Positions 27,201 through 39,700 of a stretch of DNA of 64,000 nt are shown here, piece after piece. Source of the DNA: Manduca sexta. Taxonomy: Eukaryota; Arthropoda; Insecta; Lepidoptera; Sphingidae. Position 1 is the stretch's first letter; every line of letters starts with the position of its first letter. The notes beneath the pieces were generated by a model that had not been told where the DNA came from, did not search any database, and saw nothing but the letters and a program-made list of their open reading frames with translations. Location of the stretch: the NCBI RefSeq assembly GCF_014839805.1, contig NC_051142.1, positions 16,710,589-16,774,588 of the forward strand, read 5' to 3'. The translations under genes and the position numbers were made by a program.

Positions 27201-30200
27201 GCAGTGAAGCTCGGCGAGTCTCAGGGTAAACTAATATGTCATTATCCCGCAACGAAATTAATCAAATAGAAAGATAGGGAGGAGTTGGAAATAAACGTAT
27301 TTACTGAAATAAGGTGTTCCCTTAAACATAACAGGTCTCTAGTGCATACCTGGTGCCACGCCCTGGTGGCGTCCTGGTAGGCGAGTCCCAGCGAGGACTG
27401 TCGCAGCAGCCACGTCAGCACGCGGCGCGCGCGCACCACCAGCGTCGGACACTCGCCGCTGTTCATGTATGCAATAAACGGATGCAGCAGTTCAACCAAA
27501 CTGTCATCTGGGATCTCTCCGCTTGATACCTGCGAAATTAATTATAAATTATAACGGTTTTGTTCTTTTTGGTGTCATTTTTTGTGGATTATTGCTTGTT
27601 TTAATGGTGATCCTTTACAACATCGTGAGAGATGCTATCTGAGAAGTTCTCTATAGAAATTTTAATGGTGTGTGAAATCTATTAATCCACACTAGGCTAG
27701 TGTGGTGAACTTAGGACTAATGCCTCTCATTTAAAATAAAATAAAATAAAGGACAATATAAAATAAAGGGTTGAAATTATTATTACAATGGTCTTGCAGT
27801 GTCAGTTACATGAAATAATTCCATTATAATAAACACACAAGTCATTGAAACTTTAAGTCAAGTGATAATTTATCACACATTGTTAATATAAAATGTATTA
27901 CAAAAGCTTTGACTCTACAGAACCTTGTCACTGCACAGTCAAGACACAGTTCTTTTAACAATATTACCTTGGACACTTCTTCCAAAAAACAGTCAATGAA
28001 GTGCAGTAGCATGGAGGTAGCATTACGCGCGTAATGTGGCGTCTTTGCTGCTAGTATACCTGCGAAAAAAATCTATTCATAAAAAAACAAACACACATCA
28101 CGCTTTCATCCCTGAAAGGATAGGCAGACATATAAGTAGTTATCACTTTTCATTATATGTACTGTCTCAAGATGTGATAAGGGGCGAGCTACACTCATCG
28201 GGGACTATCTTTACACTTTAACTAATCCCTTCCTAACCGAATTTCGGCCACGACTGCCAATCTCAATGGAGGTACGCCAAGTACGCAGGAGATATAGTGC
28301 ACAAATGTGTGAGCAATAAGGTGTACTCTGTTTCTTCATTTTATAGTCTGGTGAGACGACAATCCGACATGACACGAAAGAGATCAGGAGCAGGATCAAC
28401 GGCTTTACGTGCTTACCTAAGCACGAGGATATCACACCACCGACTTCCCGACTCCGAGTGGCGACTTAGTAATATTTTTAAGATGGAAAAAATCATTTTT
28501 TGTATTCGATTTATTAGATTGTGTAGTCTAATTATAGAGCATTGTGATAAATTCAAGATTCCAGTATTACTTCTAGTGGTGGCATAAGTTCTCAATGTGG
28601 GTGATAAGGCCTCCTTGTGAGCGTTTGAGACTTTCGGGGGGGCATTAGACAACTCAGAGAATGTGGGCAGATTAATAAATTTTGCCTAAGAAAGGTAAAA
28701 CTATCATGCTAATTACATACTTGAGTAAAGCAAATATTGATATCATTAAGTTTTTGTTATTGTAGGTATTTTTTTTTTTTTATCATGGTTGCAAAAAAAT
28801 TGAGTCTAGAAAAAAAACAAATTCTCAATATGGGCGGTAAGCAAAATAAGGTTAAGAAACTGGGAATTATGGTTATACACAACCTCTTTACTTAGTAAAA
28901 ACAATAAAATTTAAAAGGTAACAAAACTCACCATCTGAACTGGATAACATTTTTGAGTACATTTTACAATTATCCACATCCCAATTGCATCTTTGCAGAC
29001 ATCCAAGACTGCCACGTAGGAAACGTCGGACCAGCTGAAATACAGTATTGACTTTTAAAATTTTAGTAAGTAAAATATTAATTTATACTATTTTTATTGG
29101 ACCATGCTAATCTCAGAAATAAAATATAATTGAAAACATCTGTGAATGTGTTTGGATGTCGCTAACTATAATGCTACAACTTGCACAAAACAGGATTCCC
29201 CAGTGTCTGTGGATTTTCATTTAGTCACACTTAAGTGTTGTTCAATGCCCTATCTTTCTTATCTTACTTTTTACTAATATTATAAGTCACAAAGTTTGTG
29301 AAAATATTCCAATATTTGTTAGAAATTAATTATCCAATATTTGTTAATAATTAAATTTTGTTAGAATTTCCATAAAATTTGTCATGTGACTAGACCACAT
29401 CCTAGATTAACATATAGGCTACTTTTTATCCTGATAATTTGCTCCTATGGGGTATATTTTATCTACTACTTAAGTAGATGGTACTGACCGTGTACGGATG
29501 GCGCTACGGATCACTACACCGTAATTTAAACTACTACAGTAACTTAGAAGTTTTTGTAGTGGAAAAGGGTTTGCATGTGGGCAAAGCCACAAATACTTAG
29601 TTCTTTATTATGCACACATACCATCATAAATTTGTCCATACGATGCTGATCTATACCAAACCACTCTGTGGCCAGGACCCGTAGACCAGCTTTTATCATC
29701 ATGATGGCATGTTTGAACTGGTCATTTGGAAACAGCTCGAGTATTCCGGCAATGTTATCACACAACTCCTCCTGGGAAAGAAATAAAAATATAATCACCA
29801 GCAATCATTAATTCACATTATACACGCACTTGTAGTGTCTTGTATTACTAGAATAGTTTGTAAAGTAATACAGTAAGTGTTAAATAAATAAATAAATAAT
29901 TACAGAGAAGAAACTTCTTTTTTAGAGCAAAAAACAAGTTTGCGGCTTCATTACATAGACATCTGCTGAGACAGAAGCTAATAATTTATTTCTATAAAGA
30001 TATGGTTCTTTTGTGTAAAAGATTATACTTAGCAGAAATTATATCTATACATTGAATAAAGTACTGTATACAATTACTGTGGTGTGGTGGTTACACAGTG
30101 GGCATGAAGTAATATAATAATAAAAAAAAAAAACAAAAAAATAATTTACCTGCACCAAGGGTTTGTCCGACATCCACACTGCATAGAACAAGCCTTTCCA

Positions 30201-31178
30201 CACTCTTGTGAAATCATCTTCTTTGAAATCTAAATAGTTTAATATTTTTTAATTAGACAAAACATTAAATCTAAGTAAAATGAAAGTCACAAAACTTATT
30301 AAGGATCATAAAAGATCTTAAAAAGAACAAATATATGAAGCAAGTATTTATAGTCAATGCTTTGTATAAAATTAACTTAAGAAAACAGCATTGTCAGATC
30401 CATACATTAAAACACATAATAAATTTCCTAACTAAATAACTGCCTTACCCTAATTATTGTTAATTTATATTATTTTAATCATCATTTTTTGAAGGCACAG
30501 ACTACCTAATTGGAGGTCCTTGAAATTTTCCTTGATGCATGTTTATAATTAAAGAAAGTATATCATATGTATGATAAGCAACTTAAGATATATTAATGTG
30601 GTCAAGGATAAATAACTAGTTAACTGTCCAGACTTATTTCTCACGTATGAATTGACGGAAGCGTCTAGTTCTATATCAAACATAATTATACTCTTAGACA
30701 GTTGTTTATTGAGCTTTTTACATATATTCACATTAGTGATTTAAACTGATTGGTTTTATTGCAAACACTTGTATCATAAAATAAGAAACTCTTATTGTCA
30801 ATTAAAGTACATTAATGGTTCATTTTTAATTGAACCATTTATAATGTTAGTATTCAGGAGAAAAAACAGTATGTATTGAAGAGTAATTTTGAGGTTACTT
30901 TTGGAATAAAAATATGCGCATTACTATAAGAAATGAGAAAATACATATAATAGGGCATAATAAAGCATATAAATACCATATCCTTTATGGAAACAGCTAG
31001 AAAGCCATTTCTTTAACGTTTTCAACACACGGTCGCGGGACTTCTTTTCATTCCCCGATAATAGACGGGCAAACTTAATTTCCTGAGCTACTATAAGCAC
31101 TTGGCCCTTTTTAGATTTATCTATTTGTCTGTGTTTTATGTTCTGTTTCTTGCGTTTGGCTTTTTCTACGAGTTTCAT
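24235..31178 (-). CDS. Ribosomal RNA processing protein 1 homologue (RRP1/Nop52 family)
   Basis: Eleven exons on the minus strand: 31178-30977, 30229-30150, 29771-29622, 29034-28932, 28059-27968, 27529-27350, 26820-26711, 26329-26177, 25906-25749, 25324-25203 and 25017-24235 (TAA), joining in frame to 710 residues. The start is the ATG at 31178; the upstream open frame begins at TTG after an in-frame stop. Exons 1-6 match the Nop52 domain: EIKFARLLSGNEKKSRDRVL, TRVWKGLFYAVWMSDKPLVQ, GIDQHRMDKFMM, LVRRFLRGSLGCLQRCNWDV and LHFIDCFLEEVSK. Exon 7 is acidic (ELVSDEEEDV). The 260-residue last exon is lysine rich with many KKLK-type clusters suited to nucleolar targeting. Known role of the family: nucleolar 60S subunit and 28S/5.8S rRNA maturation. 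A hexamer AATAAA overlaps the stop codon. Confidence 0.93.
25662..25730. repeat. Near-perfect 30-bp inverted repeat
   Basis: Arms begin aatcgtgtattatgttgtgt on the left and end acacaacataatacacgatt on the right, with one mismatch near the loop aacaata. It lies in the RRP1 intron between exons 9 and 10, 18 bp from the exon 9 donor. It looks like a small MITE. Confidence 0.75.
27575..27790 (+). mobile_element. Degraded SINE copy
   Basis: It shares cttgttttaatggtga, tgagaagttctctatag and ccacactaggctagtgtgg with the SINE at 7425-7740, but lacks the tRNA-like head. It lies in RRP1 intron 5. Confidence 0.6.
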
Positions 31179-33740
31179 TTTGGAAAAATCCGCAAAAACA
31201 ATTGCACCATGTGTGCTAACTGCCAAATGTCATACAGCGCATTGGGTAGGGATGTGTGAGAATGTTGATAAAATTATAAACCGATATAATAATATTAGAG
31301 TTGATGAATCGATACGATAAATACTCGATTATACTATACATCATAATTACCTAAGTTTAATATATCGAGTTAAACGAAGGAAACTCAATTACAGTTGAAT
31401 TTTAATTAAACTCTTGCAAACAGACTCAAACAAAGAAAACATAACAGTGTTTTCATGGTACATTCACGCAATAGAAAATATTATAAGAAACAATCGATAT
31501 TTTTTTGTTTAACGGCTTTAGTTCGAAGAATCAGATTTTCCATAAATAGATTTCAGATCGCCATGTCTAGACTATGGACACTGCTACGAATTCCAAAATC
31601 AACTTATTTAATTTTATTGATTTTAAAACAATTTAAAAAGTGCAACCAAAAAATTATAATTACTCGGTAATTTTGAACCAGAGTTGTGGGTATAGCAGAT
31701 CAATGAGATCTATTTACAGTATTGAAAGGTTAAAATTCTTTAGGTTCTATATAGGAACTACAAAATAAAATATCATTCATGTCCAATAGTATATCATTTA
31801 TTGTGCAAAAATTAGAACTTTTTTTGTATATATATTCGCCTGGTCAATTAATAATTGAACTCGCAAATTCTCAATTCACAAGCTTGTTAATACTTTAAGT
31901 GGAATTTGGGTTTTATAAGATACAAGTTTACCTAGTATGAACACCGTAAGATTTTTTACATAAATAAATAAATTGAAATAAAACAAAATGTAACAATTAT
32001 AGACTTTTATTGTACAAAATATGTATCCTTATTTACATACAAAGCAAATAACTTTGTTTTTTCTTATACAAATATGGTTTGATTTTTCCATCATCAGATA
32101 ATTTATATGAAAATTATACCGTCACTGAGAGGTGACTTTCAATCGTCAAATAAAAATTATCTAACAAATTATGACCTGACGGAACAAACATCACACAATT
32201 CACCTATTTTATTCATACAACTGAAATAGATGTGTTATATTTCATTTGATGATTTAAAAATCGGCTACCAATAAAGCTGTCAAAGAATTATATATGTCGT
32301 ACATCCAACCGCAATAGAGTATTTGACTAAGTTTGATTTTGTGTTTTTTAATGTGTAACAGATATTACTACAAAAACTGTGAAAAAAGCATTTAAATTTG
32401 ATAAGAAATGAGGCAGTAATTCAAATTTCAAATATCGCTACGTGCAGGAGTGGCCGTGGAATAGGGATATCACTCCATCTCTTTCTTTCGCACGCATCGT
32501 TATTCCCGCTGACGTCATATGCAAGTATTTCGTCCCTTTTCTATTTTTTGACATTCACCGTTACTGCCTAATTTCAATGGTTTATAGCTTGTGGATTTTT
32601 CACCAGATTTCAATGATTACCTCTGTTTTATAATTTATACGACGTACATATTATATAAAAGATATAAATAAAAATAAGTCAAATACCTAATTTGTTCCCG
32701 TTGTATGTGGGTATATCAATTATTTTTATCAGATCATTGAAAAATCACCCGCATCGCAAAACATCAATATATACACAAAATTTATAAATGGCATGCCTAT
32801 TGTATTCCATACGTAGCTTCTACCCAATGGAGCCCGGAAATTTCATATAGGTTATCATTTCAAAAAATACGTGTCACGCGGGCCCTCTCTAGTTACATGT
32901 GACAGAAGTAAGATTTTTTTACACATTGTGCCGCCCCTTTTAACGGCCTCCCCCCTTCTTTCCAATTACGCAACCCCACTGGGTAGTCCCCATAACTCAA
33001 CACAACACACAAAGGTATTTACTGTACAAAAAATGAGGTGCTTGTGTTGAATCCAGTACTAAGAAATAAACCTTTTCTTACTTTTCTGTATTTTTCACAT
33101 TCTTCTTAGCAGCCGAATTGGAGTTTGTGATGTATGAGTAGTGACAGTTCTGTTGGAAAATAATAAATAAAATTAAAAAAGAACAATACCATACAGCCGA
33201 ATGTACTATTTTTCTGAATGTATATTTTTTCTATAGGCATGCCAAAATCAACCCGCTGAACTTGATGGCAAGAATGTTCGGATAAAATATCGACTGACGA
33301 GAGATGTTATTACTCGCTAGACGACACAATTATGCCGGGCTGTGTGGGCCAGATATATAGAGACTGATCCCGGAACACGAAACACTGTGGGTCACTATAA
33401 CTAATTTACCACCTTAGTTTTATTATCATTCCCTACGGTGAAGAAAAACATGTGGAGACTGCTCTATCAAGTAGTTGTAGTATATGGAGAGGAAGTGCCA
33501 ATCCACACTATACAAGCTCCGAGGGTGCTTGATGAAAGACTTAATTCTCTTTATTATAGTTTGACCGCGAGCGTTGTCCCGTGGGTGGGGAATAGGGACT
33601 AAAGTGAAAAGGGAAGGCAATATCTAAATTTCACATGATATTTACTGAGGTGTACCCCACTGTGTCCCCCGATTTTATGACCTACTGTCCTGCGAGTGTT
33701 CAGTGTGGAGACGAATGGTCTCGTAGGTAAGGCCGGGTAC
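31179..33740. other. Gap between RRP1 start and Ets97D end
   Basis: RRP1 and the ETS gene are both on the minus strand, so this holds the RRP1 promoter and the ETS 3' UTR. An atcgat core at 31308-31313 (gaatcgatacg) resembles the DRE element of insect growth genes. About 32440-32640 is an inverted, diverged copy of the MITE at 9640-10014. 33250-33400 shares the block atcgactg-cgaga and tgccgggct with 58250-58330, a dispersed repeat. AATAAA on the minus strand at 33424-33419 is a plausible ETS polyadenylation signal. No coding gene was recognised. Confidence 0.5.
33419..33424 (-). terminator. Candidate Ets97D polyadenylation hexamer
   Basis: AATAAA on the minus strand, about 320 bases past the TGA. 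No other support. Confidence 0.35.
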
Positions 33741-36700
33741 TCACGTGGTGTGGTGCGGCAGGGCGGCGTCGTGCACCTCCTGAACGAGGTCGGCGAGCTC
33801 GGCCGCGTCGTAGCCGAGCAGCTGCCGCAGGTCGCACACGAACTTGTACACGAAGCTGTGGGATGGTAACCATTGTTAATGTATTGTTAATCATTGTTAC
33901 ATTTTGAGGAGTACCCTGGTCATCTTCGAAGTACAGGGTACGATAGGATTCAAGAGAAATGGAAAATAGTCACCTTATAACTTCAGCGAAACAAAATCAA
34001 AACGTCCAGAGTACAAATAACGTATTGTAGTTTTTTTTTTCGTATATCTACGGTCTAAGGGCCGTTAAAGAACTACATGAGCACTAAAGGGAGGTGAAGG
34101 GTCTGTAGTTTATTTATATTCCAGTACATAGGGGCGTGGGAGTCCGTACAATGTTTAATTCATTTCAATTTTTAGATTGTGGCTCCATCGTTGGCAGACG
34201 ATGATTTTGCCAATGTCAAAGTTGAAAGTAGGAAAAGTTACGGTACAATGTTTACGTTACCAATATTTCATTGTTTGTTTTTTTTTATAATGAATTTTAC
34301 ACAGATTTTGTAAACATTATATCTATGGTTACGTAAGCATAGGAGCGAGAGGTGAGAACTTAACCTCCTTTTGCTGACAATGGGGATGGGGGAAAGGATA
34401 AAAATATGAATATTCTGCTTATGTCATATTTCAATCGACCCCTTACATAACAAGACTGTTTTTGAAGTTGGTAAACTTTTTTTACATCCACACTTACCGT
34501 TTCCCGGACACTTTAGCAATCATATCGCCGTCGTAATAGTAGCGGAGAGCTCGCGACAGTTTCTCGTAGTTCATGGCTGGCTTGTGTTTCCTGGCACCCC
34601 ACAGTCTGGCAACACGCTCTGGCTCCAGCAACTTGAATTCACCCTCCGTGCCTGCCGAGTTTATAAGATTTTTAAGGAAAATTAATCACAGTAGGTTGAC
34701 AAGCTTACAGCTGTTACTTTTGGTTAAAATTAATCCAAGATTATCGATTATTAGAATCGTTTATTGAAATTGGATTTTTTACAATTCGTAATATACGTTG
34801 TAACCTGGTAGGTCATTGATTATATATATTATCTATACTTCTATACTATTATATAAAGCTGAAGAGTTTGTTTGTTTGAACGCGCTAATCTCAGGAACTA
34901 CCAGTCCAAATTGAAAAAATCTTTTTGCGTTGGATAGCCCTTTGTTCGTGGAGTACTATAGGCTATATATCATCACGCTATACCCAATAGGAGCGGGGCA
35001 GTAATGGCTAATCTCAGGAACTACCGGTCCAAACTGAAAAATTCTTTTTGTGTTGGATAGCCCTTTGTTCGTGGAGTGCTATAGGCTATATATCATCACG
35101 CTATGACTAATAGGAGCGGAGCAGTAATGGCTAATCTCAGGAACTACCGTGTTTGAACTGAAAAAATCTTTTTGTGTTGGATAGCCCTTTGTTCCTGGAG
35201 TGCTATAGGCTATATATCATCACGCTATGACCAATCGGAGCGGAGCAGTAATGAAACATGTTGCAAAAACGGGGAAATATTATTAGTTTTGAGAGCTTCC
35301 GTTGCGTGCGCTGCGTAAACGATTAAAGTTATGCAACAATGATGTATGACGGGATTATTCCTCTTAAAAAGTTCTAAAAAATATATTATAATACAAAGTC
35401 CCCCGCTGCATCTGTCTGCCTGAACGTGTTAAACTCAAAAACTACCCAACGTATTAAGATGAAATTTGGTATGGAGACAGTTTGAGAGGCTCCCGGGAAA
35501 CTACTACTTTTATAACGGAAAACTTTAGCCTGAAAAACTTTATAACGCGGACGGAGCCGCGGGCAAAAGCTAGTTATGTATATAATCAAGGCAGGTTGAC
35601 AAGCTTTCAGCTATTGTTTGGATTGGAATTAATCCTAGATTATCGATTGGGATCGTTTATTGAAATTGGATTTTTGACAATACGTAATATGCGTTGTAAA
35701 CAGGCAGGTCATTGGTTCGTTTATCGGGTGGGTAGATATTTAGTGTAAGTTCTTCTAACACTGTGCCCGAATCTGGTTCTCGTAAAGTGTTTGACATCAG
35801 ATACTCGGCCTATCTAAGGACTTAGCCAAAACCTTGCTACAGATTTAAGATGGCGCTTGACATCAAAATCAATCAAGCATTATTTCTTATGTTTACGCGA
35901 ATGTTTAATTTCAAAATAAATCAAGCAGTCTACTCAATTTATCAATAACAATCTAAACGCCCTTTTCCACTGCAGTAGCAAGTACAAATGTTTTCTTCAC
36001 GATTCGCCAGAAAAAAAAATAAGAGCCCCTTCACACTATACACATGGCTACTTCAAACATATAGCGAGAATTAGTTTAAGGAGTATTACCGTGCCAGCGT
36101 ATGATGTCGAAGTACTCCGCGCTGGTGAGGAGCTCCAGCAGGAACTGCCACAGCTGGATTTGCCCGTTGTTCCCGTTCCTCGTGACGTACGACGTGTCCT
36201 CTTCTGCAGGTGTTCGGTTTATTATCTGCTGGAGTAAGAAATTACAACCTGTGAATTGAATTCCTGGGCATTGCATTATAAGAGGGATGACGGCAATCGT
36301 CCACCGAGTCATAATAATTAAGAAATTATAGTATTATTTAATTGATTTTAACGTGAATAAATTATTGCCACGGTGGTGTAATGGAAAGTGGGTGCACTTG
36401 TTGCCTCTGCCTACCCCTTCGACGATAAAAGAGAGTGTGTGCATATGTAAATAAATGTCTTCAAAATTCTTATAGTTAAATTTCTGACAAGCTTTCCTGT
36501 CTGTATTTTCGCGATTTTATACTAAGGCGTATCTGCTTTCACACTTCGATAAGTAAATATCCGTCGATGTGATAGAGGGCGAGGATATCGTCATATCCAG
36601 ATCTAATCACAAATCACTAAAGTGTGTAGAGTTACCTGTTTCGGTTTTTTCTTTATCGCCGATTGCGGCACCTCTAGTGGATCTTTTGTTTGCTGCTCGT

Positions 36701-39700
36701 CATTCTGTACCACCGCTGGAAATGTACCAGGACATATTTTACATTTTACCATAAAGTTAATTATTTCGTACGAAACTAGAAATAAATGGTTTGTAAAATG
36801 GGTCACTTTTGCAACAATATTGTGCTTATAGTGTGTAAAACTGTTTATTGCATTACATATTATTCTCTTTATTGTAAATTTCACTTATATCTTGACATTT
36901 AGACGCTTGAATAACACGAAAATGCTCATCATCTATCATTAGTCGAAATTCTTTTAGACCCCACTCTTACCATCAGGTGCAATGGAGTCTTCGCCGTGAA
37001 CGGACAATAAAAAGATCGAAGTCTCACAAATTCTGTCTTTAATTTGCAGAAGTTAACTCGGCTATCTAAACCTGGATTTAGTCTTAGGCAAGCGACTTGC
37101 TCCTCATCATTTACTAGCTAACTAGATCATATACAAATACATACCGATAAACTTGCATTTCCTCAACAGTTCGAAATGTGTCCAGAATAAATCGCCCGGG
37201 TCGGATGGCACTTTCTCTCTGTAACCAAAAATAACCTCAGTAATATAAAAAATAACAAATTCATAATATCATAAATAACAAAATTGGTAACAATGTTTGG
37301 TTTTGTGCAGAAACAGTTGAATGGATTTGAATAAAATTTATCATATAAGTAAACGTCATTCTGGATCATTGTATACCGCCATTTTCAATAAACGATCCCG
37401 ATCGCTTTTTTCGATCTATCTCAAAAATGGACCAATTAGAGCAGGGCTTTTATTTGATATGCTTACAAATGAGTTATTTTAAATGGTTCGCTCTTGGAAT
37501 CGGATTGAAGATTGAAATTAGGATCGTTTATTGAAAACGGCTGATAGGCTATTTTATTCCCGATAATTTGTTCCCGATAATGTTTTTATGGTGTTATGTA
37601 TCATGGATTTGGATGATGTTTGACAAAAAGATATATCCTGGATTATAAGCTTCATTTTATCCCCGGTAATTTATTACTGTTATCCTGATGTTTTAAATAG
37701 ATGGCGTTATAGATTATGAATTTAGATGAAGTTTAATAATATAAGTTAGTTTTTTAAATGTGCGACTTTTAATACGCATTATTAATCGAGTAATACCAAC
37801 TTGAATTCCACATTGGTCATGGCGCACAGTTCGGCGCCGCTTATATTCCAATCGGACAACTTCACTCCCGTCAGGTTGAACTGCCTGACCGCCCACTGGA
37901 TCCACAGCTTGACGTGTTGGACTGACCTGAAGTAAGATGCTGACGTTACATTTCTTTATGCAAGTTGACGACGAATCGATCCGACAAACATTGTGCTAGT
38001 ATAAAAATAAATGTGTCAGAGTAACGAGCGTAGGGCAATACAGAATTTTATAATTTTTCATGGTGAGTGTACTGATTGTGCGCAGGAGTGGAAGAATTCG
38101 GTGAATGGCAACGGAAAGACCCTCACCATTCCGCCGGGTCGTCTGGTATCCGCACTCTGTGGTCGCTTTTGAACTGGGCGTCGACAACCCACTTGACGGC
38201 CGCCGCGTGTGGTGGCACCGCATCAGTCTCCGCAAGACACTCCACCGGCTCCTCCAGTAGTGGCATCGAATCGTCCAGCTCTAAACCTGGCAAATATCTT
38301 TATATTACATAAGGAAATTGTGAGCATGGGCACCGCTAAGTAACTTTAAGAAGGTGCATGTGCATCTACATACTATAAGATGGTACTACCTAACGTCATT
38401 ATATTTATTTATTTTTATCAAATAAAAATCGCGTGGGTATTTGTATACGCTAGACCATAATAAAACCTCTGTGGTTGATAGTTCTTATTGTCATTCAGTT
38501 ATTTTTACTGTGATTTGTTCCAGAAAGGGAGGTGCACTTGCACCCCCCTTGCACTCCGCTAGTGGCGCCCATGATCTTAAGTACAGTGAGGTAGCTAATA
38601 CCGCCACTGCTTGTTTGTTAGTCCCTCTGGAGTGCTAGTACTTACTGGGCCGTCTCCTGGGCAGCTGCACCAGCTCCTCGTCAGGCTTCAACACGTCAAG
38701 TATGTTGATCTTCCTCTCGGCGGGGCGGAGCTGCACGTTGACTTGCACCACGCCCTCGCCGCGGATGCACTGCTCCACAAGGGTCTTGTGGTTCTCCAGC
38801 TATAAATATAACCAATGTTAAGTTCATTAAATACTAAATGTTGTTTTGTGTTTATTAAAAAATATTAATTTGCTCTGGTGTATTCATCATAATTGCAACA
38901 TATTACATAAATTTCTGCCTTTCTCCCCGAAGTTCACCCATATTTTACCAGGACTTTGGTGTAAGCGGGGTTATTTATTCATGTAAATAAAAAATTAAGC
39001 TATCTTTTTATATGATTTCCATTAATACCACTAAAGGTTTTTGGGCGAATAATTTTTTTTATATCAAGAAAAAAAAAGGATACCAATTTCTTTTTAATAT
39101 AATAATATTACCATTTTAGCATCTTGCAGCCAGAATGTGTAGTCGGAAAGATCAGCGCCCAGTCGTCTCTCCAACATGGCGCGTAGTCGAGACAGTCTCG
39201 TCCTGATATCCATTAACTGGACTATTACTTCCTCTGCAAAAATATGAAAGCAATACAAACAAGTTAAATACAAATGTCTATGTGATTATAATATAAAAAC
39301 TTTTTTATATTTATGACATGGTCATTAATTGGAAAAGTATTAAAAATTTTAATAACATTTAAAAAAATCTTTTTATGTCTGATATTTCACATATAGGTAT
39401 ATTTATGACAAAGGACCCAACAATATATGTGAGAACAAAGGCAGACAGGGATCACTTGTCAAATACCATATCACAACCCTATGGGGTCGTATAAAAAAAG
39501 CTACTACTATAAAAAAAGTTGTGTCAATAAACAAATGCATGATGTTTATTTGTCTTTTTTTTGTTGATAAATAATTAAAATTTTATTAAATGACATCTGT
39601 AAAAGCACAGTAATTACTTGTCAATAAATAATGAATGTACACATTTGTTGCTAATTGACAAATATGATAAGAACAGGCAATTTAAATTAAATGAATATTA

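Noticed and set aside
28036..28587. Several 60-96-codon frames in both directions within an RRP1 intron
   Set aside because: They overlap each other in a repeat-like stretch and show no domain, start context or splice support.
31179..31226. RRP1 start extended to 31226
   Set aside because: That frame begins at TTG after an in-frame stop; the first ATG is at 31178-31176.
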